This document shows positions 53,783 to 64,000 of a stretch of DNA of 64,000 nucleotides, in pieces. The DNA is taken from positions 20,114,704 through 20,178,703 of the forward strand of contig CM034099.1 in NCBI GenBank assembly GCA_019914945.1. The letters are read 5' to 3'. Under the pieces are notes generated by a model that worked only from the letters and a program-made list of their open reading frames with translations, did not search any database and was not told the origin of the DNA. Made by a program: the position numbers and the translations under genes. The first letter of the stretch is position 1; every line of letters starts with the position of its first letter. Source of the stretch: Typha latifolia (Eukaryota; Streptophyta; Magnoliopsida; Poales; Typhaceae).

Positions 53783-53792
53783 TATATATAAA
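53783..53792 (+). promoter_or_regulatory. TATA box of the ACP gene
   Basis: TATATATAAA lies about 80 bases upstream of the ACP start codon, giving a predicted start site near 53815 and a leader of about 55 bases. Confidence 0.7.
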
Positions 53793-53869
53793 GCATGCAA
53801 AAGTTTCTCCTAAGAGAGACTTGTTCCCTCTTCTATTCTTCAAACTCTCTCCTGTGATAACTCCTCGTC

Positions 53870-54620
53870 ATGGCTGCTCACTTTGCCATCTCTCCTCTCC
53901 CGACTAGTGCAGTACCAGTTGCGAGTCGCCAACCACAGTTGCAAATTGCCATGGTAATCTGTAGCTCTCTATCTCATCTCTTCTTTCCTGTGAGTGATAT
54001 AAGCAGCTAAGATGTGTCCATTAATTATTCCATTCCCATGAACAGAAGCCTTGTGGGCTAAGGCTTGTGCACAGGAATCAGTTTGTGAGTACAAGATTCA
54101 CAGTTGCATCCAGGGGATATTCCAGGACTACAATCTCATGCTCCTCAGTAAGATTAAGTTTAACATTTTCTATGATCTAATATCTATATAGAAAGCTATA
54201 ACTGGAAACTTTCTCTGGAGATTTGTTTACCCTTTTGCATAATATATATATATATACTTCTGTTACAGGCGCAGCCCGAAACTCTGCAGATTGTTCAGGA
54301 TACTATTGCTAAGCAACTATCCATTGAAGAAAGCACAGTGACATCTCAAACTAAGTTTGCTGATCTAGGAGCTGATTCTCTCGACACAGTGCGTGAGATT
54401 GGAAGCAAGCATGTTATCGTTAATGTTTCGTTAAATAGTTGTGTTACTTAACTTGAGAGGAAAATTATACGTCCAGTTATGTTGTAAATGACAGGTGGAG
54501 ATTATGATGGCACTGGAAGAGAAGTTTGGAGTTGCAATCGGAGAAGGAGGAGCTGAGAACATTGCAACTGTTCAAGATGCCGCAGACCTAATCGAGAAGG
54601 TGAAGGCAGAGGGAGGTTAA
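53870..54620 (+). CDS. ACP: Acyl carrier protein, plastidial
   Basis: Carries the growing acyl chain on a 4'-phosphopantetheine arm during plastid fatty acid synthesis and is the direct substrate of KASI and KASII. Four exons in perfect phase, 143 residues: 53870-53953, 54046-54147, 54269-54388, 54495-54620. Residues 1 to about 62 form a Ser/Arg-rich transit peptide. The mature part starts [20 protein letters not shown]. The prosthetic group attaches to Ser about 99 in the [16 protein letters not shown] motif, and the domain ends [19 protein letters not shown]. The four-exon arrangement, with one intron right after DSLDT, is from memory typical of plant plastid ACP genes. It is transcribed away from MFDX. 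Confidence 0.95.
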
Positions 54621-55406
54621 ACTGTGCAGCCAATTAATGGCAAATGTTTCTACATGTTAGAAATGGAAAGAATAAATCAGAAGATAATAGTCTTATAAGT
54701 TCCATCTCAATTCTCTCTAGGTTGTTCTTCTACGCAATGGTTCATGTCACTTAAATTGAGAAGCCCCTCTCCAGGATTATATTCTCAAACATCACCAGGT
54801 AAAAAGAACTATGGTAGAATTAATCATCAGCTATGGGGTTGCTGGCAGTAAAGGTAGGAAGAGGATAAGGCTGCTGGCTCATATATGTAGGAGAAAAGAA
54901 AGCATCAGATGGATAAGAATGCTGACTGTCGTAGTTTTGACTGTCACATGGATAGTTTGAAGCCATAGGAGATCTTTTGAACAAATACTCTTATCTATGT
55001 TCAACTAGGAAAATAAAAAGGGGACTTTGCTACATGATCATACCCATCATAGTGAATTCTTCTACACAACTCCTATAAGAAAAGCAAAATCTAGATGCAG
55101 GAAAATCCACAAAAAAGTTGGCCTTTTCTGCTCGAATTTTTCTAACATCAAGGTACATAGCTAACTTTCTAATTAACTGTTGGTCATGATATTTGAAACA
55201 TTAAAAAGAAAATTTTAAAAAAAATTAAGAAAGAGATGCAATTAAGTCTTAAACACATGCTGCATTAAAATCCATCAACCAACTTTTACACAGCAAAATC
55301 TGAAACAGCTAGCATAGCAAGGGGGAAGGAGAGCAGAAAAGCAAGAAAACAACCCTATGTTAACAACCCCTCTTAATCCACGTATCTAACAGTCTCTCCT
55401 TTGTCC

Positions 55407-55450
<44 letters not shown>

Positions 55451-55922
55451 CCCTATAAGTGCCACTATAGTTTTATTATAAACTACAAAAATCTGCATCT
55501 TATACACAGATTTACAAACATAAACAACGTCAGAGTCTCCATCACACTACGTAGTAGTGTGTCCATTTTTTTCTTCTTCTTTTCTTTTCCTCCAATTCTG
55601 CAAACCTCTTCATCTCTATCTCACTCTTCATCTATCCAATGAGCTAATCACCACCCTGCTTAGAGGAAGTAAAGGATCAGTTAAAGCCAAAGAAAGAAAA
55701 GGAAAGTGGAAGACAACCATGTGATCAAAGCTCTCCACTTGGGTCCTAATCTGTCAAAAGATAAATCTTTTCCGTAGACAAAAGAAATGGTAAAAGGAAT
55801 AAGAATATATGCTGAAGTACAGGGGCTGCAATGGTACAAGGGGGCCGTTAATAATGGATAACTATTGCTATCAAGGCGTGATATTTATATGACAGAAGAT
55901 CTATCACAAAAGACTCAGGGTT
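54621..55922. other. Convergent intergenic region
   Basis: The 3' flanks of ACP and of the dormancy-associated gene. It contains a TC microsatellite at 55411-55448 and no supported coding region. Confidence 0.5.
55411..55448. repeat. (TC)n microsatellite
   Basis: 19 TC units, embedded in C/T-rich DNA. Confidence 0.9.
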
Positions 55923-56497
55923 CTAACAATAATTAAATTTCGTATCAGGGACCAAAATAAAATTATGAAAAAAAAAGAGGATCGAGGGGTCAGACCAGTC
56001 GTAAACGGTGGGGCTTCTGGGCTCCGCCGTCTCCATCCCCTCGGCCACCGGCTTCTGCTTCCTCCTCAGACTCCTCCATTGCTCCCTCGGCGTCAGGTCT
56101 ACACAAATCAGATCAAACCAAAACCAAACAAAAAAGGAGCCAGCTTTAGCCAACAAATCCCCTTCTAGAACCTCCTAGAATCTTCTAGAACAAGATCCAA
56201 GAGATGGGAATCTCAGTTCTCACGTGCGAGGGGCGAATCCGGGACGCTCGCGGGCGAGGAGGGCACGGAGCTGGAGTCACCGGAGACGCTACGAGGCGAG
56301 GAGACGGGGGAGGAGGAGGAGCTGGTGCGCACTATAGTGATGCTTCTGGTCACCGTCACGCCGGTGCCGGCGGAGGCGGCGGAGGCGGCAGAGGCGGAGG
56401 AAGGGGAGAAGGAAGAGTATTTGCGGAGCTTGCCGAGGCCGGATTCCGGCGGTGGGCCGGCGACCGTGTCATCCCAAAGGTGGTCGAGAAGGCCCAT
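55923..56497 (-). CDS. Dormancy/auxin-associated (DRM/ARP) family protein
   Basis: Small plant protein family induced in dormant or sugar-starved tissue and repressed by auxin. Molecular function is unknown. Exon 1 is 56497-56224 and starts MGLLDHLWDDTVAGPPPESG, then LGKLRKYSSF, the N-terminal signature of the family. VTRSITIV is a second conserved block, set between Ser/Ala-rich linkers. A GT donor after Ala-His joins in phase to exon 2 from 56098 (LTPREQWRSLRRKQKPV), ending in SPTVYDW. From memory family members with SPTVYDW continue into a short tail. A possible donor splits the Trp codon, but I could not find a matching third exon. Without it the frame runs to TAG at 55923 through a low-quality Phe-rich tail. 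The 3' end is therefore uncertain. Confidence 0.8.
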
Positions 56498-56584
56498 CTC
56501 TCTCTCTCCCCTCTTTTTTCTTCTCTCACTAAACTATTGACTCTGTTTATTTCTTTCCCTTCTCTTTTGGTGGGGGAGGTGGGG

Positions 56585-56592
56585 AATTTATA
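56585..56592 (-). promoter_or_regulatory. TATA box of the dormancy-associated gene
   Basis: On the minus strand TATAAATT lies about 90 bases upstream of the ATG. ACGT motifs (CCACGTAATGG, GCCACGTCGTGG) at about 56996-57051 could be further upstream elements. Confidence 0.6.
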
Positions 56593-56639
56593 GAGGAGAG
56601 AGAGACGGGAGGGGAAGGGATGGGAAACTTTGTACGAGA

Positions 56640-59600
56640 CTTCCACGCGGCGTGATCTGAGTGAATCCCTAAAGGCAAAGACATAATAGACGTCTGAAAT
56701 TGTGCCATGTCATCTAGTCTTCTGAGAAGTTTGTAGAAAGTATTTTTGGATGTATCGGTAGTAGATTTGGGCGACTTCTCAGGGGTTTATTTTGGATTAG
56801 CTCAATATTGGAAAGGGTTTGTTGATTGGCTACAGTTAGCTCGGCTCGGCTCAGCTCGGATAGCATTTCCAGACACAGCCGAGCCGATGTGAGCCGAGCT
56901 GCGGTTGACGGAGCCAAAGCAAATATAACGAGGGAAACCGGAAAAGTTGGAGAGTATTGACTGGGTTAACCGTGGCAGGGCCCACCGGGTTCATTCCACG
57001 TAATGGATAAGATCACATCTGACACGGCCAACAGCGATGCGCCACGTCGTGGGGCCTCCCATTATTAGTATAACTCGTTCCCTGATTAGGGTCTAAGCTT
57101 TTAGCTCTCTCACTGAAAATGGATGGGTTCAGGATTTTTTTTAATTTTATTTTTCACCAACAAGCACTCTCACGAGTTTATTTAAGTATCTTAGAGTATT
57201 TTAAAACTTAAATATTAAAATATATGTGTTACAAAATTATTGAGTCAGCATGACTTTTAAATATAAGTTGTCGATTCAACCATGGACTTATATAGAATTT
57301 TACCTAATTATTTAAAAACAGCTAACTGATCAGTGATTTCTAAACACACATAATTTTATATTTAAATTTTAAAATAAATTAAATGTGTCAAAAAATTAAG
57401 GAGAAATTTAAAATAGTAGAAACTCGGGATTAATTTTGATCATATTTGTCTTTGAGTTTTGTTTGATATGAATTAAGATTTTTTTTCTACCAATTTAATA
57501 TTTGACTTTGTGCTGTATCTTACTAGTCTATGCTGGTAGGAATATGAGTTGAAAAATAATATTTAAATTAAAATCTGTATATTATTTAGTTTAAAACATT
57601 TTGAAAGCTGTGGTATAATGGATATTTCAATATAAGCTTCTAATCTAGTGTTAGTATGAATATATTCAAAAAGATTTGTCATTATGTTTAGCAAATATAA
57701 TAATTAATTTTTTTATCTGCATTTGAATTCATATTCGAATAAAAAATACATATACATATATGATTTTATCACTTTCCGCTCGGTATCGCCCGGTATCTAA
57801 TTCGTTTTCAACTCTACCTCTCGGTAAGGGATGAATTTTTTAAGTTCTCATGTGCTTAGTGGTAACAAACTATTAATCACTTTTTAATATTTTAATATAA
57901 CAGATATGGTCTTACTAATATGTATATCAGATAGATACCTTTTTGTCATAAATTCTTGGCTGCATTAGAAACCAACATAAAATAGTTTCTTTTTATTCCT
58001 TTTCTTCTGAAAGTTGATTAGTTGAACAAGCTACTATCAGACAATAAAAGCTATCAAGTCCATTTTCATGCAGTAAATAATTCATACTAACTATCAACTG
58101 TTTGAAATCAAGCTATAATTAGAGGAACTCTCAATCCCAATTTTATCCTCCTTCCAGTTTCCTCCAAAGAAATACTAACCACACTCTGATAACAATTTTG
58201 ACTCCAGAAAGATAAGACGAAAAAGCTACTTTTAGATAATCAAATAATGTCCAGTGATCCGAAGGAAAGTTGCAACTTCAATAAACGGAAAGAAGTTGAA
58301 TCAAAAGTTTGCCTTCTTTTTCATTTTTTTTCTTATCACTTCAATGCAAAACCTAACTATCTCCTCCTAAGGGTATTACTGTCCCTTTACCACAACCTAT
58401 TAGGTTTAGGTTAGTCTTGTCTCTTATTGGGATTTGATTGATTAGATCTCGTAGTTAACGTCTAACAAGAACTGGAGTAACTAATTGGTGGAGGACGAAT
58501 TAATAGTCAATGAATTCGTCAATGGCAGTCATCATCAATCAATATCAGCTCATCGCCACTTGAATTATTGGAATTCCAGCATAAATTTTGGCCACACACA
58601 AGAGTTTTCCATTATTCAGTATCTGCACAAATTTCAGCAACCAGAGCTTTAGTAGTCTTTTGCTATCTGCTGATAGCTTATGAGGAAGCTAATTACTTTA
58701 TGGTTGGAAGCTTTTCTATAAGCTTGCAGTGGTCTCTCTCTTTTGTGACAGCCAGCTGTGGCTTCTTTTGTTAGGTGGGATGGTTTGAAGAGTAACTATT
58801 CTACAGCATATGTGGGGCCTCTCAACTACTTACATAACTTAAAAAAGAGAGGAAAACAAACATCATCATCACTGTAGTTCAGTGGTTACATTTCATTTTT
58901 TTTATTAAACTAATTATGTTTTAATATTTTTTTACTGAAATAGACTACTCATCAAAATTATTATCAAATAGGGTCTAATTTACTGTAGCCCTAACAAAAA
59001 TGCTAAACTAATCAGCATTTTATCCCTAAGTAAAAATGCTGATCAGTTCAGCATTTTTATTTAATCCTAAAATACTGAACTGATCAGCGTTTTATGTATA
59101 TAAATTATTTTAACTTAATCTTTCAGCAGTTAAGAAAAAAAGTACCCAGCGATAAAAATGTTGAACTAATTAGCATTTAAAAAAATAATGATTAATTTAG
59201 CATTTTTATTATGGCTACAGAGAATTAGACCTCATTTGGTAATAAGTTTGAAGAGCAGCCTATTTCGATTAAAAAAAAAATTGTTCTAATTTGGTTAAAA
59301 ACTCGTCGAATCATAACACCAAAAATTATAAGTAAAATTCTTCTCAGAAATACCTTACATGAATATTTTGAACCATTGGGAATATTTCTTAGAGGGTTTG
59401 ATTGAGTTATCTATGCATAAGTTATATCCTGTAGAATAGAGAATAAAATATAATACAAGAGAAAAGATAATAGATATTAATAAGGTTAAAAGTCTAATAC
59501 ATTCAGTATAGTAGCTACTTTTTAAATCAAATAGTTAATAAAACATTTGTCTTGAACAACAATTCACTCATTGGATGCATCTACAAAACCACTATCAAGA

Positions 59601-61115
59601 ACTCAAAATATCTTTTCTATGGACTTATATTATGAAAAGTATATCTATATAAGCAGATTTGACCAAGTAGTTGGATTGATGAACTTGACGTAGTAGAGAA
59701 GATAAGAAAGCTATTATTTCGTTTTCAATCAAAATCACACTCTAGTCATGGTGGAAAACATAATACTATCACAAGCTAATTCCAGGCAATTATGTCACAA
59801 ATATATTTGAAAGCTACTAGAAAATGATATAGATCCGAATGTCGATGCAAAATTCGAGCCCAATTTTGATATTGATGGGCTAGGCTAATCTGGGCCTAAT
59901 GGGCTTAATTTATTTTCAAGAAAAATGCAATAAAAATAAATAAAATATAACTTACGAGTTTGCTTTGCATGTATACACCTAAACAATCTCTTATTTGCTT
60001 ATATACCCCTCTAAAATTTGCATTTGCACCTATACCCCTCATAAGTCATAACCTATCTTGTTCACTTATATGCCCTACTGTTATCATTCGCTAACTGGTT
60101 GTTAAATAAAGAACTATTTATTATTAAAAAGACATAAACACTTTTGATCCTTTTTTGCATATATACTTTATAAATTTTTTATTTAATATAATATAAAAAT
60201 ATCAGTTTTATAAGACTACTACTATCCATGATACTTTAAAACTGTACTACAAATAACAAGTATTATAGGGTAAATATATGCAAAAATAAATGACAAACAA
60301 TTTGCTTAGGATAACAGTAAGGGCATATATGCAAATAAATATACAAGCAAAAAAAACTTTTTTTGTGACAATAAGTTGTTAATTGAATATCTTTTGCATC
60401 TTTTTTTAAAAGCGATAAGATGGAGTTTAATGGTTTCTTAAAAAATTTCTCTTTGGTTTTCCTTTCTTTTACTTTTAAGCTTGTATGCCTTTTTCTTCTT
60501 TACGTCTCCTTAATAAAGTTAACTAATTCTAAAAATTATGTTAATCCTAATTAACTCTTTAATTGTGCGATATAAGTAAACAACACCATCCTTACAAGAA
60601 AAAATGATGCTATCACCATAAAGTGCCCACTAATTTACAATACAAAGTGAAGGTATCATTCATAACATCAAAGTGAAAAGTTCTCACATGCCTAAACTTC
60701 GTTATATATATATATATTTTTTTTTAATTTATAAAAAGTACAGGGATCCACAAGGACGATAAAAAAAGATTAATTAGACGGTGGAAATTCTTATTAAATA
60801 ATAGGATTAGTTTATCCAAAATAAGGATAAAAGTGAGACTGTAACCGACCCTTTAAACCAGCGTTTGAACGGTCGAGATGTGCGCCATCCTAACAATCTT
60901 AACTACGGAGGCTGGAGAGCCATTTAGGGTCGCCTTTCTCGGCGCAATACTTGCCCGCGGGGCACCAGATGCTGACACGTGGAGAATTAACATAGCCCGC
61001 TTAATTTTTTCCCTTCTTTTCTATCGCTTTTAGTTCCACAATTGCCCCCATATAATAATCGAAATTACTAGGTCGAGATAAGTAAGGTGAACTGGAAAAG
61101 GGAAAGGTTTCAGGG
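56640..61115. other. Long AT-rich intergenic region
   Basis: About 4.5 kb with no supported gene. It contains a MITE-like element at 58937-59265. The rest is AT-rich with scattered A/T runs. Confidence 0.5.
58937..59265. mobile_element. MITE-like element, copy 2, with terminal inverted repeats
   Basis: Left end 58937-58979 (starting GAAATAGACTACTC) and right end 59223-59265 (ending GAGCAGCCTATTTC) are inverted repeats of 43 bases matching at most positions. The interior has repeated palindromic units around GCTGATCAGTTCAGC and no coding capacity. The sequence resembles 25107-25390. Size and structure fit a non-autonomous DNA transposon. The superfamily is not assigned. Confidence 0.7.
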
Positions 61116-61124
61116 CTATAAAAG
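61116..61124 (+). promoter_or_regulatory. TATA box of the SAUR gene
   Basis: CTATAAAAG, a near-ideal plant TATA box, predicts transcription from about 61145-61155. That places the long TC microsatellite and the ATG at 61259 inside the transcript. Confidence 0.7.
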
Positions 61125-61160
61125 TAATTTAGGACGTAACGTTTAAATCGCCTCTTCTTC

Positions 61161-61163
<3 letters not shown>

Positions 61164-61232
<69 letters not shown>
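61164..61232. repeat. (TC)n microsatellite in the SAUR 5' leader
   Basis: About 34 TC units between the TATA box and the first ATG of the SAUR transcript. Confidence 0.9.
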
Positions 61233-61236
<4 letters not shown>

Positions 61237-61258
61237 GCAGCTTCTCCTCTCCGAGAGA

Positions 61259-61285
61259 ATGGCCTTGACACCTTCATCAAAGAAG
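61259..61285 (+). other. Upstream exon of the SAUR gene: N-terminal extension or uORF
   Basis: ATG GCC followed by seven more codons (MALTPSSKK) ends at a strong GTAAGAG donor. The TATA box at 61116 makes it the first ATG in the mRNA. Joined to the CAG acceptor near 61949 it forms a uORF of about 16 codons. Joined to the TAG acceptor before 61972 it is in frame with the SAUR. Confidence 0.5.
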
Positions 61286-62001
61286 GTAAGAGGAACAAAG
61301 AGCTTTTAATCGTGTATTTGGATTGAGGCCTTTATTTTGTTTTGTTTTTCTTTGGAGAAATCTCATCCCATATTTAATTTGTTAGGAAGCAGATTGTATT
61401 TTTTTTTATAGCAGTTTTGAGATCCATTTTGATGTAATTTTGTTTATATAGATCATAATGGTTGCAGTTTATTCCAGATCAAAATTTTATCTAGATTGAT
61501 TACAAGTCTTCGTAGTCCTAGAGGTATCATTCCAAATTTAATTTTAACACCACTTTTATTTTTCTCAATTATATTCCAACGAAAAAAACCCCCGATTGGA
61601 TTTAGTTGCAACTCTCCAATATGATATACTCTTGCTTGCATGTGATGCTCTGTTTTATTAAATACGAGAAGACAAAGAAAAAGTTCTCTTCGATGTACAT
61701 GTCGTACAAATCTCGGCACCAACAATCACATGATGCATAACAAATTTGCAAAAAAAGTCTATGAAATCATACAAGATTCTCTGATATGTGATCATCATCA
61801 TGTGCTCTCATGTTAATCCTCTGAGAGATTCCTTATTCGCATGCATTGTTGTTGCAATTCATCGAGGAGACGATGATCTTCTTCGTGGGAATGCAAAATG
61901 TCAAACACTAGATAGAAATTACACTGAATTAAACAAATGGCGTGCAGATCCACGGAACCGATGAGTTGTAGTTGGAGCTCTCACCAGTAAGTCCTTCAGC
62001 C

Positions 62002-62640
62002 ATGGGAGATGAGAGCGGGAAGGCGGCGACCGGAATCCGGCAGATCGTTAGATTGAGGGAAATTCTGCACAAGTGGCAATCCCTGGCCATTGGGTCGAGA
62101 GACGACCAGCCTGCGGATTCTGGAATCCCACCGTCGGTCGACAAACGGCTGAAGAGCGTGTGCATTCAATGTGACTCCGACGAGGAGAATTGCCAGAGCC
62201 CCGAGCCGCCGCCGGACGTCCCCAAGGGGTATTGCCCGGTCTACGTCGGGCCGGAGCACCGGAGGTTCGTTATACCGACGACTTACCTTGCCCTCCCGGT
62301 ATTTAAGCTGCTCCTGGAGAAGGCCGAGGAGGAGTTCGGATTTGATCAGCAGGGTGCACTGACACTGCCTTGCGATATCGAGACATTTAAGTACATCCTC
62401 CAATGCATGGAGCATCACCGGAAGGGCCTCATCGACGACGGTAAAAAAAAATTCTTTCTCTCATCTCAGAGTTCAAATTCCTTTTTTAATATACAAATAT
62501 TTTGAGCTGCTAATTGAAATCTCTTTGTCTTCGTTTCTCATTTGGTTCTTTTGGTAGAAGGAAACCCCAACGAAAGCGTCTCAACTCAGCTGCAGCTGCA
62601 GCAAGTTCAGGAGTCTGGAGTCTTTTCAGATAAAGATTAA
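62002..62640 (+). CDS. SAUR-like auxin-responsive protein with introns
   Basis: Small auxin-up RNA family. These proteins typically restrain PP2C-D phosphatases and so promote H+-ATPase activity and cell expansion. Main exon 62002-62440 starts MGDESGKAATGIRQIVRLRE, has a linker ending CQSPEPPPDVPKGYCPVYVG, and contains the SAUR core through RRFVIPTTYLALPVFKLLLE and ALTLPCDIETFKYILQCM. A short last exon at 62558-62640 (or from 62561) gives the tail and TAA, for 173 residues. Most SAURs are intronless, but the conserved N-terminal extension and late intron match, from memory, Arabidopsis AT5G20810 (SAUR70). An upstream exon at about 61150-61285 contains ATG 61259 and nine codons. Spliced to a TAG acceptor before 61972 it would extend this frame in phase. 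Otherwise it is a leader exon with a short upstream ORF. Confidence 0.88.
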
Positions 62641-63880
62641 TTTTAGGAATTTATGTGAGCTTTAAGGACGGGACGTGTGAGGTTTTCTTCACCTTCTTTT
62701 ACTGCAGGGGATCTGATGGGATTATTCTGACCCACAATTCCTTGTGTTTGTAAACCATGACAATTTAAACGTAATTCTTCTTAATTGATTCTATTTAACA
62801 TCCATTTAGACTTGTACTTAACTGAGAGTTTTCTTTCTTTATTTTGACTTTCACCGTCGAATGTAATGCTTCTTATTTCATTATTTCATCGAAGTCATAC
62901 AGTCGAAATTTTATTCAGATCGCTCATTTAACAAATGAGTCAAACATGAGCAAACTTAGGTAGCTCTTTTTCAGCTCATATATCTCATTCTATGCCATAT
63001 TCTCTATTTTCTATTGATTAATTAATATTTTATTCACTATTTGGTCGAAGTGAATCAAGTTTCTTGAGCTGACTTGAATTCTTTTCTAGCCGGCCTAATC
63101 GTATGTGCAACACGAGCTTCAATTGAGGAGCATGGCTTATTGGGCTCCATCGCTTTTCTTGATGGGTCATTTTAATAAATTAATGGGCCTAGGTCCAGAT
63201 CCATCATTAACACCCCCACCCCCCACAAAAGAAATTATGAAAAATATATCTTATATTTTTAGTTTTATTAAATATTTTATCATTCTAAGTCCTCCTACAT
63301 TTTATTTTTATTTTTAATACCTCAAACAACATCCTACTAACTCATGCCCCCGGATGCTTCCCACTGGCAAGTTGATTCCAACCGGAATTAACTGTCGGAG
63401 CCCCCACTCATTCGCTTTCATTTCCCTCTCATGCACGAATGCATCGTTCTCTCTCTCTCTTCCTACTTCCAGTCTTTGAAACCCAGCAGGAAAAGAAGGG
63501 ATCGGAATACGAGATTTGGTGACCCCACGAGGGGATATAATCTTGTTTAGTTTATATCCTCATGCATGCGCTCAAATAATCAATTCTTTCCTCCCCCTCT
63601 CCCTCTGCTGCTCTGCAGAGGAGCACCGTCAAACATCGCATGTGCTACTTATCTGACCCACTTCTACCATCTTCTTCTTCTTCTTCTTCTCTCTCTCTCT
63701 CTCTTATCCTTCCAACCCTATCGAACACTTCTGCTGCTGGGAAAACTAAACTAGGAGAGAAGTTTTCGATTCAAGTTAACTAGCGATCTCCAACAAATTA
63801 AGGATCAATCCACATGCTTAAATGATTCGAACTTGTCATTTAGCTGCTGTTAAGAGGAATCGAGATCTTAGCAGAAAACG
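62641..63880. other. Intergenic region and leader of the last gene
   Basis: AT-rich downstream of the SAUR, becoming C/T-rich at about 63430-63720 (TTC and TC microsatellites at 63671-63703). The C/T-rich part is probably the promoter and leader of the gene starting at 63881. Confidence 0.5.
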
Positions 63881-63901
63881 ATGGTAGATGAAATTATTTC
63901 G
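63881..63901 (+). CDS. First coding exon of an unidentified gene (continues beyond window)
   Basis: ATG at 63881 (ACGATGG) encodes MVDEIIS and ends at a GTGAGC donor, after a leader-like C/T-rich region. Seven residues are too few to identify the product. The short exon could also be a chance ATG in a leader. Confidence 0.35.
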
Positions 63902-64000
63902 GTGAGCATCTCTTTCCTCTCTTTTTTTATCACCTCTCTCTCCAGTGCAGTCATGCGTATGTATAGATAGATGGGTGGTGGCCAGTTTTTAAATAGACAA

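Noticed and set aside
1..64000. CRISPR arrays, bacterial operons, rRNA or tRNA genes
   Set aside because: The sequence is plant nuclear DNA. No regularly spaced repeats of that type and no tRNA or rRNA signatures were seen.

Overview
This window is nuclear DNA of a flowering plant. It holds multi-exon genes with mostly GT-AG introns, AT-rich intergenic DNA, many CT/GA and TA microsatellites, and plastid and mitochondrial targeting extensions on housekeeping genes. Several first exons (KASI, RBOH, the 202-aa membrane protein, the dormancy-associated gene) are very GC-rich while their later exons are AT-rich. That 5'-to-3' GC gradient suggests a monocot, but the species cannot be named from the sequence alone.

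Layout. 1-663: last exon of a plastid co-chaperonin (CPN20). 1681-5649 (+): 3-ketoacyl-ACP synthase I (KASI), seven exons, with a one-base deletion in exon 3. 6936-10791 (-): conserved plant beta-propeller/WD40-like protein. 13681-15623 (+): short CIP7-related protein. 18608-24973 (-): ethanolamine kinase, 11 exons, intact. 26890-27498 (+): single-exon membrane-anchored protein of unknown function. 29884-34785 (-): KASII, 13 exons, intact. 35995-42827 (-): respiratory burst NADPH oxidase, RBOHE-like, 14 exons, intact. 46937-49480 (-): a chain of phase-compatible exons that I cannot identify. 50301-52165 (-): mitochondrial [2Fe-2S] ferredoxin with one GC-AG intron. 53870-54620 (+): plastid acyl carrier protein. 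55923-56497 (-): dormancy/auxin-associated protein. 61259-62640 (+): intron-containing SAUR. 63881 to the window edge (+): first coding exon of an unknown gene.

The most striking feature is the gathering of lipid-metabolism genes. KASI, KASII and ACP act together in the plastid type II fatty acid synthase (ACP carries the acyl chain, KASI extends it to C16, KASII takes C16 to C18). Ethanolamine kinase starts the Kennedy pathway that uses fatty acids for phosphatidylethanolamine. All lie within about 53 kb, although plant fatty acid synthase genes are normally regarded as dispersed. Unrelated genes (RBOHE, WD40-like, CIP7-like) are interleaved, so chance linkage is not excluded.

Two coding regions (KASI exon 3 and the exon 2/3 junction of the WD40-like gene) are each out of phase by one base at a short A run. 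This points to homopolymer errors in the assembly as strongly as to real pseudogenes.
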